Origin: Phoronis australis
Taxonomy: Eukaryota; Phoronida; Phoronidae
Reading direction: 5' to 3'
Length of the DNA: 64,000 nt
Assembly: GCA_002633005.1 (NCBI GenBank)
Contig: NMRA01000383.1
Location: forward strand, 91,586 to 155,585
This document shows positions 1 to 11,100 of the stretch, piece by piece; position 1 is the first letter of the stretch; each line of letters opens with the position of its first letter. The position numbers and the translations under genes are program-made. The notes beneath the pieces were generated by a model, which was not told the DNA's origin, did not search any database, and was given only the letters and a program-made list of their open reading frames with translations.

Positions 1-1631
1 AGTTATATTCATCAAAATATTGAGAATTTGACATCTTTCCGTGAGTTGTGAGATTTGTTCAAAATACGAGAGCTTCCCACCTTCACATTTCTCTGGCCTG
101 ATTTTTTCGAATATAAGTTTTATCTAGTGCACTGCAGACGGAAACTCAGCGCGGCAGACAAAGTCGCTGAAAGCGGAGGTTTTGACGCCGGCGGCGTTCT
201 TAAACTTTGCAAACAAGGGAAGAAAATAAAGTGACAAAAAGGTTCAAGTATAATATTTTGAAGTGAGTTCATGACCAAAGACAATAACTCGTCACCTGTA
301 TTGTAATTCAGATTGCTAAACCACCGTCTCGGAGTCCTGGCGTCGTTGCACTCATTGTGATCGTCGATCTTTTTTTAAAAGTCGGGGAATCGCGCGTTTC
401 CTTAGCACTAGGCGCTAAATCTTCATTCTTTAAAAGTCTGGGATGGGCGCTTAACCGAGAGGTGGGCGCTTAACTGGAAATCTTCAAAAATCGCAGGGGG
501 GCGCTTAACCGAGCAGTGGGCGGTTAAATCGAAAATCCACTTAAAGTCGGGGATGGGCGGTTAACTGAGCATGGGCGTTAACCCGAACGCTTACGGTAAG
601 TGGTTTAACATGCTCTTCGCTAGCAGACAATGGTGTAATCTCAAATTAGTCTGCTAGAGATGATTTGAAAAAGGCTAGCACTAATAGCTTATGGACAAAC
701 TGTGGCTGGATTTATACCCTAGTCACTGCAATGTATTGGTAGGTGTGGGATCATTATCTCATTGGTTCATTTTAAATGAAATACTTTGATATCTATGTAC
801 TAGCAGCGCACAATGGTCACTGTCTAGATACGGTAGGTTCCACTTCATTGGTCAAAATAGTCCAATTCACTTTTTGTTTTGCATTGTTTCCTTTTGATAA
901 CTTAGTTCCATGTCCCTTTTTTGTTCAGATATCATAGCAGTTGGATTTTGCAATAGTTCTTAAGGTTCTGTTATTTGGAGTCGCGGGATGAGTCAGCCAG
1001 AGTGAGAAGAGTCTGTCCAGCACTGTTAGTGAGAGACCATGGGCTTGCCTGGTATACCTTGTGTGCATTGTGTCAGTTTGATTAACAAGCACCAGGAGAT
1101 ATCAGGGAAGCCTGCGGTTATTGCCGCGGAGGTCATTGCCACGACTGCATCCACAAGTTGCAACCTAAAGTGTGTACCATGCACTTGGAGTCTACTGCGT
1201 GCATGTGTTTTCAAACATGCACAAATAGATTCCAAGGGTAGAGGGCGCACTTCCCAACGTGCTTAGTACTATCGCTTTTGCTTGTCTTTCATGAACCAGT
1301 CAATGTTTTTTTTTGTCAGTCAAAAGAGTAATGCACTTTAAGATCATCAACCCATCATAACCCTTTTTTGCATTTTTACTAAACTTGAAAGCTGGACCAT
1401 ATCAGTGAATCCTCCAAATGTGTGCTACTGAAATTTGACTGAGTGGTGGCGACAAAAGAGTATCAAATTGTTAATTATTGAATTCTGCACCTTCCTCAGT
1501 TTAAGCCATTGATCTTAGGTTCTCATACAAACCCTCTTTATGTCAGAGCATGGAAGGTCATTTAACCTGTGCTACACACGAGTACCTTGTGCCACGGAAC
1601 TTACTATCAAAATATGATTGTTTTTTTTCAG
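1..1631 (+). other. GINS2 intron (partial), with repeat remnant
   Basis: No coding exon was recognised here. Positions 430-600 hold GGGCGCTTAACC/GGGCGGTTAA repeats homologous to the MITE at 52728-52990, with only the right terminus preserved (about 572-597). A 9-bp inverted repeat (CTAGCAGAC/GTCTGCTAG) lies at about 620-657. Short open frames at 1026-1266 overlap on both strands and show no family resemblance. Confidence 0.6.
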
Positions 1632-1731
1632 ATGTGCTGGAGCAGAAGAAGATGGAAGAGACTGATCAAGGCTTCTTCACTGAGATGCCCAGCCCTCACT
1701 ACATGGAGATAGCCCAGCTCCTGTTGAGAAG
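1632..1731 (+). CDS. GINS2: GINS2 coding exon (third from the end)
   Basis: A long T-rich tract ending in CAG precedes the exon. It enters in phase 1, so AT completes an Asp codon. The donor GTGAGC follows at 1732 with two bases (AG) of a split codon left over. It encodes the helical segment ending IAQLLLR, which belongs to the A domain of GINS proteins. Confidence 0.95.
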
Positions 1732-3035
1732 GTGAGCAACACGTTATATAGCCAACGTAGCAGAATAGCATGACCAGGCGTCATGAACAGACGACAACTT
1801 GGATTAGTTGATGAGTGTTTGTGGTATCTGCAACAATAACGATCATGGTCCAGCTTTCTCTGTTTTTTTTAGTTACCTGAACATAGTAATTAATCACCTT
1901 CGGTGTCAACATCTGAACTAGCCAGGTATGATTAGATTTAAACTCAACAAAAAATAAAATTCCACTATTGCTTTTTCTTTTCAGTGCTCCAGAAAACATA
2001 ACAAAGGCTGATCAGATTCGAACCCTTATCAAGGACATCTGGGATATAAGGATTGCTAAGTTACGAAGCAGTGTTGACAAGTTCATGAAAAGTGATGCCA
2101 CACATGCCAAGGTCTGTCGATATTGGAAATATGTTTCAATTTCTCATCAATGTGATCCTCTCACCAATGTGATCCTCTCATCAATGTGATCCTCTCATCA
2201 ATGTGATCCTCTCATCAATGTGATCCTCTCATCAATGTGATCCTCTCATCAATGTGATCCTCTCATCAATGTGATCCTCTAGTCTAAAACAAACCGTGGA
2301 TAGATTGAAAGACACAAGATAACTTTCTTGGCAAGGCATGTTCAGTCTATTTACAGGGTCTATTTTCAGGATCCTCATTATTGCATGGTGTCAGTTTTGA
2401 TTCTCCCAACATATGAGTGCGTACAACATTACCTGCCAATGACACTGCCTGAGTATTTCTTTGCTAGGTTATGTAGCCTGCCTTTCATTGGATGGAAATC
2501 ATACTACAGCCATTCCTTGTCTTGACATTTTGTCAATTGAGACTTCATTTAGTTTTCAAGGAACTCTTGCTGCTATAGAAACAAGTAAACAGCTACGCTT
2601 AATTCTTGTTCTGGTGTTGGAATGCTTGTCAATTGTATTTACACATTTTCTGATTAAGCGTACTGCACATACGTTAACAATCTTTGCACACATACAGTTG
2701 CATTCACACAGGGACTTGGCTGATCTCTCTAAACTCCCAATATACTGGACTTCATGTCATGTGTTACGATTGTCTTGTATTTGCAATGCCAAGAATAGCT
2801 TCCAAATTGCGTTTAGTGTACAACTATGGAGATTAGTTGACTTTCAGGATACACTCTCAGGTTACTAACACATAAACTGGAGTAACTTGATGTTGAAATT
2901 GTCTTTTTACAGTTGAATTACTTAACACTAATGGAGATCAACACAGTTCGACCCTTTCTGACCACAGCTCTGGATCAAATGCACATGTTGAGAGTTGGAA
3001 CTCAGAGGACAGGTGCCGATCACTCACAGGACTGA
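1632..3035 (+). CDS. GINS2: GINS2 (Psf2), 3' three coding exons; gene starts upstream of the window
   Basis: DNA replication complex GINS subunit 2. GINS (Sld5, Psf1-3) joins CDC45 and MCM2-7 to form the CMG helicase, which unwinds DNA at nuclear replication forks. The visible coding exons are 1632-1731, 1985-2111 and 2913-3035, with phases 1, 2 and 0 and stop TGA at 3033-3035. They encode about 116 residues. Signature segments match vertebrate GINS2: MPSPHYMEIAQLLL (vertebrate MPSPYYMELTKLLL), IRTLIKDIWDIRIAKLR (IRTLVKDMWDTRIAKLR) and LTLMEINT, ending in SQD near the stop. The exon borders agree with those I recall for vertebrate exons 3-5. The N-terminal half, containing the conserved WLAINLKQRQKC region, was not found in 1-1631, so exons 1-2 must lie off the left edge. 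Family assignment is by remembered sequence similarity; the exon structure is read directly. Confidence 0.95.
1985..2111 (+). CDS. GINS2: GINS2 coding exon (penultimate)
   Basis: The acceptor is CTTTTCTTTTCAG and the first T completes AGT (Ser). The exon encodes APENITKADQIRTLIKDIWD and on to THAK, the most conserved stretch of the family. The donor after AAG is GTCTGT, weaker than its neighbours, at 2112. A 17-bp minisatellite begins about 30 bp into the following intron. Confidence 0.95.
2112..2912 (+). other. GINS2 last intron
   Basis: Holds the 17-bp minisatellite at its 5' end. The 135-codon open frame at 2461-2868 has no recognisable domain and lies wholly within the intron, so it is treated as chance. 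Confidence 0.8.
2143..2281. repeat. 17-bp minisatellite, about 8 copies
   Basis: The unit CATCAATGTGATCCTCT repeats almost perfectly; one early copy has CACC in place of CATC. It sits in the last GINS2 intron, close to the donor. Confidence 0.95.
2913..3035 (+). CDS. GINS2: GINS2 terminal coding exon with stop codon
   Basis: The acceptor is CTTTTTACAG. Forty codons then TGA. The exon starts LNYLTLMEINTVRPFLTTAL and ends GADHSQD, parallel to the vertebrate C-terminus STQSQDF. Phase 0 matches the preceding donor. Confidence 0.95.
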   Translation: MNYLTLMEINTVRPFLTTALDQMHMLRVGTQRTGADHSQD

Positions 3036-3435
3036 GGTGTGGGGTTGGACCATTGTAGGTGATTTCAACAAACAGCTCATTTTCACAGTACGTGCAATGG
3101 GGCCAAGACGCTGTCCATCCGACTTCTGCAGTTTTTATTTCAGAAATTCTGTGGTCATTATTTTATTCACTAAAAGCAATATGGCTGTCAGTTGAATTGG
3201 AAAAGGCTTCCTCTGTGAATGACTACAAGATGGAGTTGGTTTCAAGAGACCTTAACATTTCTCAGTAACCAGGTGTCAAAATTGTCCCGTCTACAAGTCG
3301 ACTCACCAGGAAGTACCAAATTACATGGAAATTGACATCATTTCGTGAGTCCACTCAGAAAATCATTTGACAAAGAGGCAACTTACGAGTAACAACAGCA
3401 GCATAAATGAAAGCATAGTTATCAGAAGCATACAT

Positions 3436-3495
3436 AGTCATGTGACATAGTCATGTGGCATAGTCATGTGACATTGTAGTCATGTGACATTGTTT
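3436..3495. repeat. Short tandem repeat around CATAGTCATGTGA
   Basis: Four imperfect copies of a 15-18 bp unit built on AGTCATGTGACAT, inside the probable GINS2 3' untranslated region. Confidence 0.7.
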
Positions 3496-3935
3496 CTGAT
3501 GTTTGGTATTACTACGTCATGCTTTTTGTATGAATATGCTGTAGATGTGAACATACTGACCAAATCTAAGTAAGACGATACACACTCTGTATTTACAGGG
3601 TGTCTATTGTGAACCCCGGCTTTGTGGAGCTAGTCTTTCTCTTAACAAATCAGAATGGGTGTTCTGAGACTTGTTTTCTCAAAAACAAGTGCCTGTGTAG
3701 AACAAATGTTTGCGTGGAAAGAAAGTTTTTTGAGAAAACTGAAGTTGGTGAGAATAATCATGCAATTGTTTAGGGACAAATAACATCTTGTGTGTGCGTG
3801 TGGGTTGAGTGTTCATGCACACAATTTTTGTGTCCTCTTGAGTACTGATCTTAGCATGGAAATTTGGGTATGACATTTTTCTTTCTAGGAAGAGAATTTG
3901 TGAAATACTTCTTGTTGTATAATTTGTTGTCTTAT

Positions 3936-3941
3936 AATAAA
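3936..3941 (+). terminator. Candidate polyadenylation signal of GINS2
   Basis: AATAAA on the plus strand, 0.9 kb after the GINS2 stop. It is the clearest hexamer before the foldback and repeat cluster, but no cleavage site can be proven from sequence. Confidence 0.35.
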
Positions 3942-3997
3942 TTGTATTAAGTATTGGGGTATATGGCGGATCTGTGGATACACATAAAATTACTAGT

Positions 3998-4160
3998 TAC
4001 CATATCATTTCTGAAATCCATTGGTCTATTTACACCAACTTTGAGCCTATTTACATTGGGATGACATTTCAGTTGGTCTTTTCTCTGTGCTGATGTAAAT
4101 AGGCTAGAGGTTGCGGTAAATAGACCTACAGATTTTAGAAATGATTTTGCCATATAATGG
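3998..4160. repeat. Imperfect foldback (inverted repeat with about 70-bp arms)
   Basis: The left arm, from about 4000 (CATATCATTTCTGAAATCC then GGTCTATTTACACC), is complementary with gaps to the right arm ending about 4158 (GTAAATAGACC then AGAAATGATTTTGCCATAT). It resembles a decayed foldback MITE. Confidence 0.65.
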
Positions 4161-5109
4161 CCTTGAAACAGTTTTAGGAAGACAGTTGCCACATCTCAAA
4201 GTCTATCCAGACTTATCTAAAACAAGTACAAACTCGGCACAGGCAGCTTTGTTTTCATGCCACTGAATGTTCTACAAACAGTTTGTGGTCCAAAAGTTGC
4301 AGAATATAATTGATGCGTTTGACTAAGCAGTACAGTGACCATTTGAAATCTGCAAATGTCCAATATAGGAGCAAATTGTCAGTATCATTTGCTTGCAAGC
4401 TGAGGAGTCACCTGACTTGCATCATCCAGTGTGAAGCTCATACTGGTGATAGGGGGACGGGCATCATTGTTTGATCTCGTGTTACTGATTGAATGTCAGT
4501 TTTTTGTATTGGACATTCCGATCGCCAAACCATATATTTTTAGGGACTGAATTGGTATGTTGGTGTTCTGGCATGCATCTTTAAGTGCAGTGAAAGTAAA
4601 GAGAAAGAAAAAAATGTCTGCATTTCAAAAACCCAACAGAAATAGCAATGCAATTTGAGCAGAGTTGTTCCAAATTATGGCTCGAAGGTGTTTCAAACTT
4701 CAGTCATTGACAAATTTTAAAGGATTTAGTCGAAAGGTGTTTGAAAAATCATAGCTTTATCCTAACAGGTTTCAAAATCGCAAATGTTACAAGACATTCT
4801 CAATCCTTGCTGTGCCTACTGGTGAACTGTCTACTCTTAATAAGCATGGGGGAATCCTGATACGTTGGGCATTCTTCATTTTGACGTCACTTGACTTGCC
4901 ATTATTGATGCTTACACATGTGTAGACATTAAAATGCCTCTTGAGGGAAAATTGGAGGCTACGGAAATACAGATTGTCATCAAAAACCGAGTCCTTATAC
5001 GAGTTGCTTGTAGTGTGTGAAATATTAATGCACTTGTCAATCCTAAATTTGTTTCTGAATAAACTGGCAGCACAAATCATAGTCAATGGCACCCACATAT
5101 ACATGGGTA
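4161..5109. other. Intergenic or 3' UTR, nothing recognised
   Basis: AT-rich unique sequence between GINS2 and the repeat cluster. The only long frames (4787-5104 minus, 4941-5156 plus) overlap each other and show no family signature. Confidence 0.5.
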
Positions 5110-6700
5110 CATATTGCCGTCATCTCTGTCCGGGCGTCCGCGGATGTATCTCCTAAATCCCTCGCAGGATCTTATTGAAATTTGGCAGGTGTTTTGCTAT
5201 GGGGCTGATTACAGAGGTGACGAGTTTTGGTCCGAGCCGAATACCGCTGTGCCCCCTAGTGGCAATTTTAATTTTTTTATGTTTGCCTCTGTGTCTTCGG
5301 AGTGCCTTGATGGATTTTCATGAAATTTAGCTAATATGGAGGTGATGATGCCGTGTTATTTTCGAATGGATTTTACACCACGTTGTGGCCATTTTTATGT
5401 GCCCACGTATTTAAATGTGGTCGCATATTGCCGTCATCTCTGTCTGGGCCTCCGGAGCTGTATCTCCTAAACCCCTTACAGGAACTTGATGAGATTTGGC
5501 AGATGTGTTCGTATGAAGCTGACGACAACTTTCGGACCTCTCCGGCTACAGGTGTGCCCCCCCCCTAGTGGCAATTTTTTTATGCTTACCTCTGTATCTT
5601 CGGAAGTCCTCAACGGATATTCATAAAATTTTGCAGTTAGGCAGTGAGATGACGCTATCCTCTCATTTTCGGATGGATTTGAGCTGTTTTGCGTTACATA
5701 GTGGCCATTTTTTTTACTGTTTTCGTGTTTTTTGGCGTCCGCCCTCCTAAAAATCAAACTGCTCTAGGGTTGATTTTGAAAATTGGCATATATGTTCTTA
5801 ATACTGTGAAGAGGGCGGCTGATGATGAATTTCTGACGACTTCGACTACTGTTGCATCAGTTTTTTTTTGCGCCCATAGCTGTATCTCCTAAGCACTTTG
5901 ATGTGTTTAATTAAATTTAGCAAATGTATTCATATGAAGTTGACGACTGGTTTCATACGCTGACGAATGCTGTGCCCCCTAGTAACATTTCATTTTTTTC
6001 CATTTTCCTCTGTTTCTCTGAAGTTCCTTTATGGATTTTTATGAAATTTAATGAATAGCTTTCTATTAAAAAACGTTTTCAGATGGATTCGACGTATTTT
6101 GCGCCATCTTGTAGCAATTTTTTAATAATGCAAAGAAACACCCCTAGAATCACACCGTTTGCGGTGCATTCGTTGGCGCGTTTCAACACTCTGTGTTGAT
6201 CTTGTTTAATTTTTGCTTCCATTTTCTGGCGTCCGCCTCTTGTCATACCCCTTAAAAAATGAAAATTTACATATGTGTTACTGATGAGAAGGCCACGACT
6301 GACTTACTTTCGGACTGGTGTGTTATCCCCCAGAGGCGATTTTGTTTTTTTTTGCATTTGCGGTCAAATCTTAACCCTTTGATCTGGCAAATTTCTCAAG
6401 GGTTCATGAAAATTGGCATATTGCATTTCTGATGAGAAGACCAAGGCTGACAAATTTCCAGACAGGTTTGACTGCTGTGGTAACCCCTAGGGATGATTTG
6501 AAAATTGGCGTTAATGATTCTTCTGTGAAGAGGACAGCTGATGATTTTTGGATTTGGGAGCCTCCTGGTGGCAGCTTTTTGTGTCTAGCTGCATCACTCA
6601 AATCCTCTGCAGAATCTTAAATAAATTGGCAAGTGTAGTTATATGAAGTTGACAATGACAACATTTGGACAGAAGCGACTACTGCTGTGCCTGCCCTTGC
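5110..6700 (-). repeat. Divergent copy of the CTCF-motif repeat family, reverse orientation
   Basis: Starts with GCCGTCATCTCTGTCCGGGC, the inverse of the end of the block at 60780-62770. Degenerate 140-170 bp units follow, each with a phrase like TGTATCTCCTAAACCCCTT, a phrase like TTCATGAAATTTAGC, and a remnant of GTGCCCCCTAGTGGCA. The other end is marked near 6150-6210 by CACCGTTTGCGGTGCATTCG and a CAACAC/GTGTTG hairpin. Similarity continues weakly to about 6700. It lies between the convergent 3' ends of GINS2 and GSE1. Confidence 0.8.
5249..5262 (-). promoter_or_regulatory. CTCF-core-like motif, 14/14 to CCASYAGRKGGCRS
   Basis: The minus strand reads CCACTAGGGGGCAC, matching the published vertebrate CTCF core consensus at all positions. 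It lies inside the repeat copy. Binding in this species is inference. Confidence 0.5.
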
Positions 6701-8076
6701 AAGGTGTTATTGAAATTCTGCCATTATTGTATTCCTGTTAACTTGACAAGTGGATGGATTCGACTGCCGCTGTGGTTCCTACTGCCAGTTTTTTTTACGT
6801 TAGTTACAGTATCTTGGACTGATTTTCATGAATTTTGGCAAATGCTCTTGATGAATTGGCAATTCTATTAAATAAGGACTGGCAGCCAACCCCAATAAAC
6901 TGAAGCATTTTTCAAAAAAAGTTTGATGCTTACGTGTTCTTGTTGGTAATGGAAATTACCGATTCAAAATTTTCTTGATAAATGAAAAGGTTTGCACCGA
7001 ATTATTACTGCTGTTTAATGATGTTTCAGTATTTTTGCTGGCAATATCATGGCACCAAATCCAATTTTTTTGAAAAATTCTTTGTTGCACCAATTGAAAG
7101 GAAAATTCTCTTTTTGAAGTAAAAGAACATAACAATGAAGAATTGTACTTCTTTCTAGCCAGGTGGCACCATGTGTACTTATTTCTAGTCACATGTTCTG
7201 CTTTTGAAATGAAATAAGATTGTAAACCTGAAGAGAAACTATTTCTAAAATAGCTCATAATTCTGCCATTATTTTCAGACAGTTATGAAGGTACCAGTGT
7301 AATGTCAATAATAATGGGAAATCCTTCAAGAATGTAAACTGAACTGTCAAAAGCTTTTAACTGAGGCAACTGCAGGTGTTAAAACAAAGTTCCAAATTTC
7401 ATTTATTTGATTTATTTGAAATTTGAACATTACTACCTCTAACAGACATTCAAGTTTTTTTTAACTATACTTACATACTTTGACAAATGTCTAATTTTCT
7501 ACAATTTACACAAAAATATGAAACCATAAATTACGTGTATCATTATTACTAAACACTACCCCAACTATGACTTAAGAAACACTTGAGTGTATTTATGCCC
7601 ACTTGGTAAAGTCTGGTCCTTATCACTTCTGTCCGGAATGTCTGACTTGGAGAGATGGTGGGTAAAAATGTGTTTCAATCAAAACAACATTAAATGCCTT
7701 TGGCATGTCCAGTTTATACCAGTTAAAAATAAATAAATATTAATTTTAGTCTTTATCTCAAGATAATCATTTTGCACAATGTCAGTCATCTCACTAAAGG
7801 CAAACAAACTATCAAAGCTGACTAAGCATTGGCTAGCGTTCAGTAGCCGTCTTGTGACGAGAAAAATGAAGCCAAAATCACGTGCTCTCGATACACTGCA
7901 ATATCACGAGTAATCTCACAGTCTTGCTTTTCCAGCGAGGTCCTGGAGGTATTGAACTCTACCCTAGTTTTACTGAATACCATCTAAATCACTGAGAGTT
8001 TTTGACATCACAGAACTGGTCTGGACAAGATTGCAATTTAAACATTTTTTACACATTTCAGTTGATATCAATTTGG
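6701..8076 (-). other. GSE1 3' flank and probable 3' UTR
   Basis: AT-rich sequence after the GSE1 stop (in minus-strand direction). Around 7895-7975 is a stretch similar, in reverse complement, to 33310-33360 (shared CTTGCTTTTC and AGCGAGGTCCT), so it is a dispersed repeat. No other gene was seen. Confidence 0.55.
7402..7416 (-). terminator. Candidate polyadenylation signals of GSE1
   Basis: Two AATAAA hexamers on the minus strand (7402-7407 and 7411-7416), about 660-675 bp after the stop codon. They would give a 3' UTR near 0.7 kb. Confidence 0.35.
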
Positions 8077-8166
8077 TCATCTGAGATGCTTGAAGCAATT
8101 TTTCAAATTGTCAATAGCACTTTGATCACGGCTGGCCTCTGCCTGTTGCTTGTTTTGCATCAAGTC
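8077..8166 (-). CDS. GSE1: GSE1 coding exon 14 (terminal)
   Basis: Acceptor TTTTCATTTCAG, phase 0. Twenty-nine codons and TGA: starts [11 protein letters not shown] and ends LKNCFKHLR. The heptad-like, Gln/Glu-rich start and the final leucine-rich helix parallel the human C-terminus (ELDHLRKCLALP), which closes the coiled coil. Too short to show up as an open frame on its own. Confidence 0.9.
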   Translation of the reverse strand, partial: DLMQNKQQAEASRDQSAIDNLKNCFKHLR

Positions 8167-11100
8167 CTGAAATGAAAAGTCGCATTTAGGAGTGGTGTGC
8201 CACAAATTGAAAAAACAAGTACCCATAATGCACTGCAAATGGGCACTACTTAAATCTGCCTTTAATCACAAAAACAACTTGTAATTTAGACCGCTTACCA
8301 TTATAAAAACGTCTAAAATTGTTCTTCACTCTGGAGATGATTACAACTCTTCAGAAGAGCTGACAATTCCCTGTTGCTTAAGATCAGGCCGTTCAAGTCT
8401 ACTTGTCACTACTGACCATTTTAGGTGTCGAGCAGGATCTCGAGGAAAAACGAACTGTAAATTTTATACTAACTCAGAAATCATTTTGAATTTGAGTAAG
8501 GAACAAGTTGAGATCAGTGAATGGTCAAAAGTTTGCTTCTTGGTTAAAACGTGGGTTTGAAACCAGGCAAGGTACGACAAGAACAAGTTGAAAGTCTAAG
8601 AAAGTGTTCATCAGCAAATGAACAACTTAGATGAAAAAGTACTTATTGAGAAAAACAAAAACAATGATGATTCAAACCTGAATTAGACAACACTTTTATG
8701 AAGAACTGATTTTTGGTGACTTTCTAACTTAGATGGGAAATAATGTAGTTTTAACAATTGTTGGATAATAATGCAAGTTGCAAGAGGTTGCCATAAATGA
8801 CGTGTGATACATAGTGTACTTACGGCCATACTGAGACTGAGGTTCTGAGTGTGTTGAGCGAGCAAGCGATGATTATCACTGCTGTAACCATCAACATGAC
8901 TCCGTAGAAGGTTGTTATCTAATAGAGAAAATTATCATGTTAGAATTAAACATTGAAGACCAGGGACCTGTTTTAACAATGATTGTAAGTCCCGTCGAAG
9001 CTAGACATTCGTAGGCTGTTAAAGCAAATGCAGTCGTGCATTTTTATATGAGCAAAATGTTGCTATTGGCATTAATTTGGTGAATTGATATTCAGATCTG
9101 AACATTTGCTTTCACGAGTCGCGTCAAGGAACTGTGCGCAAATTGAAATTGAAGTTGTGACTGATCTTACTACCACTGGCAAAAACTGGGGCGAGTTTGA
9201 TCACATGAAACTTGGATGCACTTGCGATGTGAAATCTCAGCTGAACGTAGGTGACACTTTTGCAGCCAGCTTACTCCAAAATTCAACATTCCAACATCAC
9301 AACCTATCATTTCAGTTCACTTACAACACACCGTCAACTTGTACGATCTCATTACACAATAATCCACATAAAACATAATACTTGAACACAGTATTATAGA
9401 TAATTATCTTAAAGGAGAATGCCACCCAAAAAACAACATAATTTGTATAAATTTAGATCGAGTAGTTCCACTCAATAACAGCAAGTAAAGTTCTTTTACC
9501 TGACGGCAGACGGAGGTGTTGAAATTAACCAAAGACGTCAGGAGTTTTTTACTATTTCAACGTAACGTAGCCTACAAAGTTCAGTAGGCCAATTTAGCTC
9601 TTGAGGAAATCGAAAAAATTATATACCCACTTTCCTCGCACCTTCATAGTTTGCACAAGCAGGAACAATTCACCACACTCATTCTGCAGAAGAACCACTG
9701 CGTCGTTTCTCACCTCCTCACAGGTTAACACGACACCTCTCAGGGAGGTAAGATCGACCGTATACAAGGTGATGGGGAATATAGACCGATTAAGACGGCA
9801 AAAAAGACTAATTAAATCGGGTGGCATTCTCCTTTAAGTTCACTTTAAAGTAAAACGGAAAACGTGAAAAGAGCTCCACATCAAGGAAAATGTGACCACA
9901 GACCAAGGTGTCCAATTGAGACATTCTTAGGTTGAAGTTCTCATCAATTGACTGTGCTTTACCCACAAAACTAAGAGCAAATTTAGAGCTACCATTCATT
10001 CTGTTAGTCCTGCTTAAGTGCCACATAACAGTGTATACTTAAGTGCCACATAACAGTGTATACTTAAGTGCCACATAACAGTGTATACTTAAGTGCCACA
10101 TAACAGTGTATACTTCTTATAGATTGTCAGCTTAGTAGTCATACCAAGAATTAGCTGATAGAATAAATAAGTTCAGCAACAATGACTTAGGTTCCAAAAC
10201 TTTGTAAAACATTATCCTCTAATTATACAACTACACAAAGTTGTACCTGGCAACTGTCTGTGCAACTCAGACATCATTGCATACGGATAGGGTAGGCGGG
10301 GTGGCCAGGATTCTGCAATAGAAACGTTACATGTTTAAAATGCCATCAATTCCAATGCGATGATAATTGTCGTTGAAATTCGTAGTCTTCACAACAAACA
10401 TGCCCATCCCCTCAAAGTATAAGAAGTCCATTTGTGTATGAGAATATGATACAATGTATTCTGACTACAATGAAAGTTTTTCAAAGACAGCACTGCATGT
10501 AGCTTTAAGACATGTGCCTGGAAGTAAAAACGTCGTACCTCAAAATAATACTCCGTCTTTTTATGACAAGTTTCATAGTGTTAAATTGAACATCCTATAT
10601 TAAGTAGTTAGGGAGAGCAGCTTGTCAACCTACCATCCACACGCCTCTGGTAGGCTTCCATTAATACTTCAATGCCTGGCCACTTGAACACAGCTGAGTT
10701 ATCATAGCGTGGTGACGGTTGCGCTGTACTTCCTGGGTGGTCTGAGGCACTGCGCGCATGGAACGGGTGATGAAGAGGATGAGGTAGAGATGATGATGAC
10801 GATGAAGCCGATAATGACGATGATGATGGCTCGTTGGTACTTTTTGAAGCTGATAAAGTACGCCCCCTGGCAGAGTGATTGGAAGGCTCACTACTGGAGA
10901 CCCTGCGATGAGATTCTGGTGATTTCAACAACTCCTCAGACCTCTTGTCTGTACCTGAAGAAGATGACAGAATATTAGTACAACCTCAATATTTAAATAC
11001 GCAGCAACCTTATAATTATAGCAGTTCTGTTAGTAATCAAAGCAGAATGTGATAAATTTAGTTAGACATTATAGCATTAGTCACTTACATGGGTCCTGGA

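Larger units (their letters stand above)
8919..10246 (-). other. GSE1 intron 12
   Basis: Contains a TTAA-flanked inverted-repeat element (9413-9833) and a 25-bp minisatellite (10013-10112). The frame at 9085-9378 plus has no family signature. Confidence 0.8.

Noticed and set aside
2461-2868. 135-codon plus-strand frame between GINS2 exons
   Set aside because: Lies entirely within a well-supported GINS2 intron and has no domain.
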